A stretch of DNA of 18,829 bases from JAAYZQ01 sp034428935 (GTDB lineage Bacteria; Chloroflexota; Anaerolineae; JAAYZQ01). The stretch is taken from the NCBI GenBank assembly GCA_034428935.1, contig DAOUHB010000168.1, forward strand, positions 1-18,829, written 5' to 3'. A program made the translations under genes and the position numbers. Numbering within the stretch: the stretch's first letter is position 1; each line of letters begins with the position of its first letter. The notes beneath the pieces were generated by a model. That model was not told where the DNA came from, ran no database searches, and saw only the letters and a list, made by a program, of their open reading frames with translations. Shown here piece by piece: positions 14,195 to 18,829 of this stretch.

Positions 14195-14863
14195 TCAGGA
14201 AGCGGTGCTGGCTTCTTCCACGAGCCTCTCGGGCAGCACCTCACCCTTGTAGATCCAGACCTTGATCCCAATGCGGCCAAAGGTTGTCAGCGCCTCGGCG
14301 TGAGCATAATCAATGTCGGCCCGCAAAGTGTGACGCGGCACACGGCCCTCGCGGTTCGTCTCGCGGCGGGCCATTTCCGCACCGTGCAAGCGCCCGGCGC
14401 AGGTGACCATGGCCCCCTCGGCGCCAAAGCGGATGGCGCGTTGCACCGCCTGCTTCATAGCGCGCTTGTAGGAAATGCGCCGCTCGATCTGCTGCGCGAT
14501 CCCCTCCGCCACCAACTGGGCGTCCAGCTCTGGCCGTTCCACCTCTTCGACGTCGACGTGGACCTTCTTGCCGGTCAGCTCTTCCAGGCTGCGCCGCAGG
14601 GCGTTGACGTTTGCCCCCTTGCGCCCGATGACGATACCCGGCTTCGCGGTCCAGATCTTGACCGCCACCTGCTTTGCCCTTGGGAAGCGCTCGATCTCGA
14701 TCTTGGAGATGCCGGCGTGCCCCAGCTCGGCGCGAATTCGCTTTCGAAGCTTCAAGTCCTCTTCCAAAAGCTCGGCGTACTCGTCGCGTTCGGCGTACCA
14801 ACGCGCCTTCCAATCATAGATATATCCGAGCCTGAAGCCATAAGGATGTACTTTCCGACCCAT
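14195..14863 (-). CDS. rpsC: 30S ribosomal protein S3
   Basis: S3 lines the mRNA entry tunnel and contributes to mRNA unwinding with S4 and S5. The 222-aa protein begins MGRKVHPYGFRLGYIYDWKA, has a KH type II domain with the GxxG loop in KPGIVIGRKGANVNAL, and a C-terminal domain with AEGAMVTCAGRLHGAEMARR and the final TFGRIGIKVWIYKGEVLPE. Length fits. TTAAGGGGGGAAGTGC precedes the ATG. It follows rplV by 12 nt. Confidence 0.98.
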   Translation of the reverse strand: MGRKVHPYGFRLGYIYDWKARWYAERDEYAELLEEDLKLRKRIRAELGHAGISKIEIERFPRAKQVAVKIWTAKPGIVIGRKGANVNALRRSLEELTGKKVHVDVEEVERPELDAQLVAEGIAQQIERRISYKRAMKQAVQRAIRFGAEGAMVTCAGRLHGAEMARRETNREGRVPRHTLRADIDYAHAEALTTFGRIGIKVWIYKGEVLPERLVEEASTAS

Positions 14864-14875
14864 GCACTTCCCCCC

Positions 14876-15226
14876 TTAACTCTCTGTCCGTTCCCTCAGG
14901 ACGACGGTGATGTGCGACGACCGCTTCCTGATGGGCTTGAACCGGCCACGGGCGCCAAAGCGCCGCCAGCGGCGAATCGGCCCCTCGTCGGCCGAGATCT
15001 CGGCAATGTAGAGATCTTCGGCCGCCATGCCAAAGTTGTTCTCGGCATTGGCCACGGCCGAGCTCAGCACCTTGCGCACCGCCACCGCCGATGCCTGGGG
15101 CATCGTCTTTAACACGCCCAACGCCCGCGTCGCGTCCATGCCCCGGACGTAATCGACTACCAACCGAACCTTCTGAGCCGAATGCCACACGTGCCGGATC
15201 TCGGCTCGGACCTCAAAGTCCTCCAT
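14876..15226 (-). CDS. rplV: 50S ribosomal protein L22
   Basis: L22 lines the nascent-peptide tunnel with a long beta hairpin, a site where macrolide-resistance changes are known. The 116-aa product shows VRAEIRHVWHSAQKVRLVVD, the LSSAVANAENNFGMAAEDLY helix and the basic hairpin RFGARGRFKPIRKRSSHITV VL. No deletion or duplication is apparent in the hairpin tip. It begins 9 nt after rpsS, with AGGGGGCAAAC before the ATG. Confidence 0.97.
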   Translation of the reverse strand: MEDFEVRAEIRHVWHSAQKVRLVVDYVRGMDATRALGVLKTMPQASAVAVRKVLSSAVANAENNFGMAAEDLYIAEISADEGPIRRWRRFGARGRFKPIRKRSSHITVVLRERTES

Positions 15227-15235
15227 GTTTGCCCC

Positions 15236-15526
15236 CTATGCTCGCTTCACCCGGGTCTTGCGTTCCCTCTTGGTGTGACCACGGAAGGTGCGGGTAGGCG
15301 CAAACTCGCCGAGCTTGTGGCCCACCATGTTTTCGCTCACATAGATGGGCACGTGGCGGCGACCATCGTGAACGGCGATGGTGTGGCCCACCATCTGCGG
15401 AAAAACGGTCGAAGCGCGCGACCAGGTCTTGACAACCCGCTTGGCAACGCCGGGCCGGTTCATCTCCTCGATGCGCCGCAGCAGTTTCGGCTCTACGTAC
15501 GGTCCCTTTTTCAAAGATCTGGACAT
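15236..15526 (-). CDS. rpsS: 30S ribosomal protein S19
   Basis: S19 is in the head of the small subunit beside S13. The 96 residues begin MSRSLKKGPYVEPKLLRRIE and continue with TWSRASTVFPQMVGHTIAVH and MVGHKLGEFAPTRTFRGHTK, all family hallmarks. Length is normal (about 92-96). A site containing GGGAAGG precedes the ATG. It lies 12 nt after rplB and 9 nt before rplV. Confidence 0.98.
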   Translation of the reverse strand: MSRSLKKGPYVEPKLLRRIEEMNRPGVAKRVVKTWSRASTVFPQMVGHTIAVHDGRRHVPIYVSENMVGHKLGEFAPTRTFRGHTKRERKTRVKRA

Positions 15527-15538
15527 CTCTTACCTTCC

Positions 15539-16375
15539 CTATCTGCGTTTCTTGCCCCGCCGGCGAACGATCCACTTGTCGGTGGACTTGTTGCGGCGAG
15601 TCTTGTAGCCCAGGGTTGGCTTGCCCCAGGGCGACTTGGGGCCCGGCATGCCAATGGGCGAGCGCCCCTCTCCACCACCATGGGGGTGAGAATTCGGGTC
15701 CATGGCCGAGCCGCGCACCGAAGGCCGGAAGCCCAGCCAGCGCTTCCGCCCCGCCTTGCCCAACGTGATGTTGCCGTGCTCCGTGTTGCCTACCTGGCCG
15801 ATGGTTGCCATGCACTGCACGCTCACCAATCGCACCTCGCCGGAGGGCAGGCGAATGTGGGCATAGCGCCCTTCTTTGGCCAGCAACTGCGCCGACGTGC
15901 CCGCGGCCCGGACCAACTGCCCGCCCTTGCCCACGTGCAGCTCAATGTTGTGGATGGTCGTGCCCACCGGAATATTGCTGATGGGCAAGGCATTCCCCAC
16001 GCGCACCTCGGCCTGCGCGCCCGACATGATCATGTCGCCGACCTTGAGGCCCAGCGGCGCCACGATGTAGCGCTTGTCGCCATCGACATAGACCACCAGC
16101 GCGATGCGCGCCGAGCGGTTGGGGTCGTATTCGATCGAGTCGATCCGACCCGGCACGCCAAACTTGTCGCGCTTGAAATCGATCAGGCGATAGCGCCTCT
16201 TGTGCCCGCCACCCCGATGCCGAACGGTGATCTTGCCGCGAAAGTTCCGGCCAGCCTGCTTCTTCAACGGGCGCAGCAGCGACTTTTCTGGCCTGGTTCG
16301 GGTGACCTCTTCGAATGTGGAAACACTCATTCCCCGGCGACCAGGCGATGTTGGTTTATACACTTTGGTCGGCAT
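15539..16375 (-). CDS. rplB: 50S ribosomal protein L2
   Basis: L2 is a core large-subunit protein needed for subunit association and peptidyl transfer. The 278-aa product has the N-terminal KVYKPTSPGRRGMSV, the RGKITVRHRGGGHKRRYRLI block, SH3-like middle domain (GTTIHNIELHVGKGGQLVRA) and the C-terminal DPNSHPHGGGEGRSPIG with the conserved histidine implicated near the peptidyl transferase centre. Length is standard. AGAAGGGTGG lies just before the ATG. A 96-nt spacer containing an inverted repeat separates it from rplW. Confidence 0.98.
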   Translation of the reverse strand: MPTKVYKPTSPGRRGMSVSTFEEVTRTRPEKSLLRPLKKQAGRNFRGKITVRHRGGGHKRRYRLIDFKRDKFGVPGRIDSIEYDPNRSARIALVVYVDGDKRYIVAPLGLKVGDMIMSGAQAEVRVGNALPISNIPVGTTIHNIELHVGKGGQLVRAAGTSAQLLAKEGRYAHIRLPSGEVRLVSVQCMATIGQVGNTEHGNITLGKAGRKRWLGFRPSVRGSAMDPNSHPHGGGEGRSPIGMPGPKSPWGKPTLGYKTRRNKSTDKWIVRRRGKKRR

Positions 16376-16410
16376 TTTTCCACCCTTCTAGCTGGAACCT
16401 GGCCCCGGAA

Positions 16411-16447
16411 GCAGAGAGCAAAGTCTCGACAGCGTTCGCTCTACTGC
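16411..16447 (-). promoter_or_regulatory. Inverted repeat in the rplW-rplB spacer
   Basis: Within the 96-nt spacer (16376-16471), minus-strand GCAGTAGAGC (16447-16438) can pair with GCTCTCTGC (16419-16411) with one bulged T and an 18-nt loop. A GC palindrome GGCCCGGGCC lies just upstream. No T-run follows and no promoter is recognisable. A transcript-processing or translation-tuning role is possible but unproven. Confidence 0.35.
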
Positions 16448-16471
16448 GGCCCGGGCCCCGTCTCCCAACCT

Positions 16472-16765
16472 CTAGACGCCCTCAAAGAATTCCTGGATAC
16501 GCTCGCCGGGGGCCAGGGTGACCACCGCCCGCTTCCAGGTGGGCTGGGTAACAATCGTCCTGCGGCCCAAGCGACGCCGCTTGGGCTTCATCACCATGGT
16601 GTTCACCGACTCGACCCGCACGTCAAAGATCTTTTCCACTGCCTCTTTGACCTGCAGCTTGTTGGCCCCGCGGTCGATCTCGAACACGTACTGGCGATTA
16701 TCCCTCTGGATGTCGGACTTTTCCGTCAGGATAGGGCGCTTCAGCACCTGATAAATGTTCATCAT
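16472..16765 (-). CDS. rplW: 50S ribosomal protein L23
   Basis: L23 lies at the tunnel exit and docks trigger factor and SRP. The 97-aa product has IYQVLKRPILTEKSDIQRDN, the FEIDRGANKLQVKEAVEKIF helix region and the extended loop MVMKPKRRRLGRRTIVTQPT WKRA. There are two adjacent ATG codons (16765 and 16762); GGGGAG lies 4 or 7 nt upstream, so either is possible and the second may be slightly favoured. It lies 16 nt downstream of rplD. Confidence 0.97.
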   Translation of the reverse strand: MMNIYQVLKRPILTEKSDIQRDNRQYVFEIDRGANKLQVKEAVEKIFDVRVESVNTMVMKPKRRRLGRRTIVTQPTWKRAVVTLAPGERIQEFFEGV

Positions 16766-16781
16766 CCGTCTCCCCTGCTGC

Positions 16782-17402
16782 CTAACCCAGGATGCCTTCG
16801 ATGACTTCCAGCGAAGCCAGCGGCATCAGGATATAGTCGTACTTGAGCAGGTCGCGCACGTTGAGGTACTGTGCTACCAACGTTCTGACCTTCGGCAAGT
16901 TGCGAACCGAGCGCAGGATGACATCGTCGCTCTGCGGCAGCAGGATCAGGACCGACGAGTCCATTCCCAGGCCCTTCAAGATGCTGATCATCTCCTTGGT
17001 CCGGGGTGCATCCATCTGAAAAGCATCGAGCACGCGAAGCTGCGATTCAGAAGCCTTGGCCGAAAGTGCAGAGCGTAGCGCCTGCCGCCGCATCTTGCGC
17101 GGCATCTTTTGCTCGTAGCTGCGCGGCGTCGGTCCAAACACCACGCCGCCGCCCCGCCAATGGGGAGCGCGGATGGTGCCCTGCCGGGCCCGCCCCGTGC
17201 CCTTCTGGCGCCACGGCTTGCGGCCACCGCCCCGCACCTCGCCCCGGGTCTTGACCTTGTGCGTTCCCTGCCGCGCGTTGGCCAACTGCCGGACCAAGGC
17301 CTGGTGCATGATCGCCTCGTTGATCGGCGCCGCGAAAATGTCGTCGCGCAACTCTATTTCGCTTACCTGTTCGCCCTGAATGTTATAGACAGGCACTTGC
17401 AT
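16782..17402 (-). CDS. rplD: 50S ribosomal protein L4
   Basis: L4 contributes to the exit-tunnel constriction and in E. coli represses the S10 operon. I place the start at the ATG at 17402-17400 (MQVPVYNIQGEQVSEIEL), giving 206 aa, because GAGGAG is 8 nt upstream; start codons at 17408 and 17411 lie too close to that site. The tunnel loop is visible in RGGGRKPWRQKGTGRARQGT and IRAPHWRGGGVVFGPTPRSY. It follows rplC after 58 nt. Confidence 0.97.
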   Translation of the reverse strand: MQVPVYNIQGEQVSEIELRDDIFAAPINEAIMHQALVRQLANARQGTHKVKTRGEVRGGGRKPWRQKGTGRARQGTIRAPHWRGGGVVFGPTPRSYEQKMPRKMRRQALRSALSAKASESQLRVLDAFQMDAPRTKEMISILKGLGMDSSVLILLPQSDDVILRSVRNLPKVRTLVAQYLNVRDLLKYDYILMPLASLEVIEGILG

Positions 17403-17460
17403 TGCCATCACTCCTCATTTTGCATGCCAGGACCCTGGCCCGGGCATCATTCCTGGCTGC

Positions 17461-18120
17461 CTACTTGCGCGCCTTCTTGAGCAGGCGGGTCTTTCGTGCC
17501 TGCTGAATGAACAGCAACCCGTTCTTGCTCCCCGGCACAGCTCCCCGCACGAGGAGCAGGTTGCGCTCGGGATCGACCTTGACGACCTGCAATCCCTGCA
17601 CCGTAACCCGCTCGTTGCCCATGCGCCCGGGCATCCGCTTGCCCTTGAAGACGCGACCCGGGGTCGTGCAGGCTCCAATGGAGCCCGGTGCCCGGAGCCG
17701 GTCCGACTGGCCGTGCGTCTTCGGGCCGCCGCCAAAGCCGTGGCGCTTGACCACGCCGGCAAAGCCCTTGCCCTTCGAGCTTCCGGTTACGTCCACCAGC
17801 TCTCCGGACTCAAAGATGTCAACGGTCACCCGCTGGCCTTCTTCAAAGGGCGTGACATCGTCTGGCGCCATCCGGAACTCGCGCAGGTGGCGCAACGCCG
17901 GAAGGTTGCTTTTTTGTAAGTGCTTCAACTCTGGTCTGGTCAGGCGCTTGGGCTTGAGTTCCTCAAACCCCATCTGCACGGCCGTATAGCCGTCGCGCTC
18001 GACCGTCTTGATCTGGGCCACATAACAGGGGCCTGCTTCTATGACGGTGACCGGAATGACCTCGCCCCGTTCGTCGAACACCTGGGTCATGCCGACCTTC
18101 TTGCCTAAAATACCTTTCAT
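17461..18120 (-). CDS. rplC: 50S ribosomal protein L3
   Basis: L3 is one of the first proteins to bind 23S rRNA and reaches toward the peptidyl transferase centre. The ATG at 18120-18118 gives MKGILGKKVGMTQVFDERGE and 219 aa, with GGAGG five nt upstream; an earlier ATG at 18132 overlaps that site and is unlikely. Diagnostic parts are SKGKGFAGVVKRHGFGGGPK, THGQSDRLRAPGSIGACTTP and GRVFKGKRMPGRMGNERVTV. A 185-nt spacer with a strong hairpin separates it from rpsJ, the longest gap in the ribosomal run. Confidence 0.97.
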   Translation of the reverse strand: MKGILGKKVGMTQVFDERGEVIPVTVIEAGPCYVAQIKTVERDGYTAVQMGFEELKPKRLTRPELKHLQKSNLPALRHLREFRMAPDDVTPFEEGQRVTVDIFESGELVDVTGSSKGKGFAGVVKRHGFGGGPKTHGQSDRLRAPGSIGACTTPGRVFKGKRMPGRMGNERVTVQGLQVVKVDPERNLLLVRGAVPGSKNGLLFIQQARKTRLLKKARK

Positions 18121-18276
18121 ACCTGCCTCCATGGGACTGTCAGGCTAGGCGCACCTGCATCATCCCGCCGCGCTCCAGTATGCGGGCTTGTTGCCCTGCA
18201 CTTGCAGCTCGGCTGAAAAGGTGTCGGCTCGGCCAGACTTGTGCGTCCAGCCTCAGTCCTGTTTAGTTGTCAAACT

Positions 18277-18298
18277 CTGTCCGTACCTGCACGGACAG
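18277..18298 (-). promoter_or_regulatory. Perfect 8-bp hairpin in the S10-L3 spacer
   Basis: On the minus strand CTGTCCGT (18298-18291), loop GCAGGT and ACGGACAG (18284-18277) form a perfect stem beginning 7 nt after the rpsJ stop. The following AGTTTGAC is too poor in T for a standard terminator. The rest of the 185-nt spacer (18121-18305) has no open frame of note and only small repeats (GGGC-AACAA-GCCC near the middle). A leader for control of the genes from rplC onward, or a partial terminator, is plausible but inferred. Confidence 0.5.
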
Positions 18299-18305
18299 CT
18301 CTTCC

Positions 18306-18614
18306 CTACAACTTGATCTCGATGTCGACCCCGGCCGGCAGTTGCAGCCGCATAAGCTGATCAACCGTCTTGGAACCAGGCTCGATTACGTCGATGAGTC
18401 GCTTATGCGTGCGAATCTCGAACTGCTCTCGCGAATCCTTGTCAATAAACGGCGAACGAATGACGGTATACTTCTCAATGCGCGTTGGCAAGGGAACCGG
18501 CCCCACCACCTGGGCGCCCGTTCGCTCTGCCGTGTCGACAATTTGTCTCGCCGACTGATCCAGGATCCGGTGATCGAAAGCCTTGAGTCGGATTCTTATT
18601 TTCTGCTTGGCCAT
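18306..18614 (-). CDS. rpsJ: 30S ribosomal protein S10
   Basis: S10 is a small-subunit head protein that, as NusE, also joins NusB and NusG in antitermination complexes. The 102-aa product begins MAKQKIRIRLKAFDHRILDQ and has TGAQVVGPVPLPTRIEKYTV, IRSPFIDKDSREQFEIRTHK and the C-terminal PAGVDIEIKL. Length is exactly typical. GAGGAGACC precedes the ATG. It lies 52 nt downstream of tuf with no terminator between, so the str and S10 clusters appear joined. Confidence 0.98.
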   Translation of the reverse strand: MAKQKIRIRLKAFDHRILDQSARQIVDTAERTGAQVVGPVPLPTRIEKYTVIRSPFIDKDSREQFEIRTHKRLIDVIEPGSKTVDQLMRLQLPAGVDIEIKL

Positions 18615-18666
18615 GGTCTCCTCATCACCACTCTGCGGCAGCCGTCATCGGCAGCCCGTGCTCCCA

Positions 18667-18829
18667 CTACTCCAGGACCTTGGCGATGACGCCAGAGCCG
18701 ACGGTGCGCCCGCCTTCGCGGATGGCAAAGCGCGAGCCCGACTCGATGGCCACCGGCACGATGAGCTGCACCTTGATGGTCACATAGTCACCCGGCATCA
18801 CCATCTCCACGCCCTCGGGCAACTCCACC
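18667..18829 (-). CDS. tuf: Elongation factor Tu, C-terminal end (5' part outside window)
   Basis: EF-Tu delivers aminoacyl-tRNA to the ribosomal A site with GTP. I translated the last 54 codons: VELPEGVEMVMPGDYVTIKV leads on to PVAIESGSRFAIREGGRTVG and finally SGVIAKVLE followed by TAG (18669-18667). This is domain III of EF-Tu, with the conserved RFAIREGGRTVG core. The GTPase domain lies beyond the right edge. Placement directly before rpsJ follows the widespread fusA-tuf-S10 order. Paralogue identity (tufA or tufB) cannot be told from this piece. Confidence 0.97.
   Translation of the reverse strand, partial: VELPEGVEMVMPGDYVTIKVQLIVPVAIESGSRFAIREGGRTVGSGVIAKVLE

Noticed and set aside
15182..16804. 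A 540-codon open frame on the plus strand
   Set aside because: It is antisense to rpsS, rplB and rplW, with composition typical of a shadow frame and no conserved motif.
18268..18273. A perfect TTGACA in the S10-L3 spacer as a -35 box
   Set aside because: No acceptable -10 box lies 16-18 nt downstream on the minus strand, so I do not call a promoter.
1..18829. Search for CRISPR repeats, insertion sequences, tRNA or rRNA genes, attachment sites or an unknown defence-like system
   Set aside because: I saw no spaced direct repeats, transposase-like proteins, terminal inverted repeats, cloverleaf or rRNA sequence. The genes are conserved housekeeping genes apart from the partial sensor.

Overview
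The window is almost entirely one leftward (minus-strand) run of housekeeping genes: the joined str-end/S10/spc/alpha/L13-S9 ribosomal protein locus of a bacterium with high GC content. Thirty-five genes are supported: 28 ribosomal proteins, EF-Tu (partial), SecY, adenylate kinase, methionine aminopeptidase, RNA polymerase alpha, the tRNA pseudouridine synthase TruA, and the N-terminal part of a membrane sensor protein. The overall character of the proteins (zinc-binding S4, S14, L36, L24 and Adk, and a 7TM-GAF sensor protein next door) suggests a Chloroflexota lineage, possibly Anaerolineae or Caldilineae. That assignment is an inference from protein character, not a search result.

Layout, in the direction of transcription (right to left): EF-Tu C-terminus (18829-18667), then rpsJ, a 185-nt hairpin-bearing spacer, rplC, rplD, rplW, rplB, rpsS, rplV, rpsC, rplP, rpmC, rpsQ (S10 operon), rplN, rplX, rplE, rpsN, rpsH, rplF, rplR, rpsE, rpmD, rplO, secY, adk, map, rpmJ (spc operon; no infA between map and rpmJ), rpsM, rpsK, rpsD, rpoA, rplQ (alpha operon), truA, rplM, rpsI. 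The run ends in a clear rho-independent terminator at 1039-1072. About 17 nt beyond it lies a near-consensus sigma70-type promoter (993-1021) that reads into the last gene, a seven-helix membrane protein with the start of a GAF domain. That gene leaves the window at the left edge.

The gene products work together. The r-proteins build both ribosomal subunits, EF-Tu delivers aminoacyl-tRNA, RpoA assembles RNA polymerase, SecY exports new proteins, Map trims their N-terminal methionine, Adk balances adenylate pools and TruA modifies tRNA. Genes are packed tightly, with several 4-nt stop/start overlaps (L16/L29, L29/S17, adk/map, truA/rplM). The only larger spacers are around rpoA (90 and 131 nt), between L2 and L23 (96 nt) and between S10 and L3 (185 nt). 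All carry inverted repeats without U-runs.

I found no mobile element, CRISPR array, tRNA, rRNA or unknown multi-gene system. The unusual points are small: a roughly 47-residue insertion in L17, an enlarged L24, the missing infA, hairpins on both sides of rpoA, a TTG start for rpoA, the S10-L3 spacer and the truncated 7TM-GAF gene.
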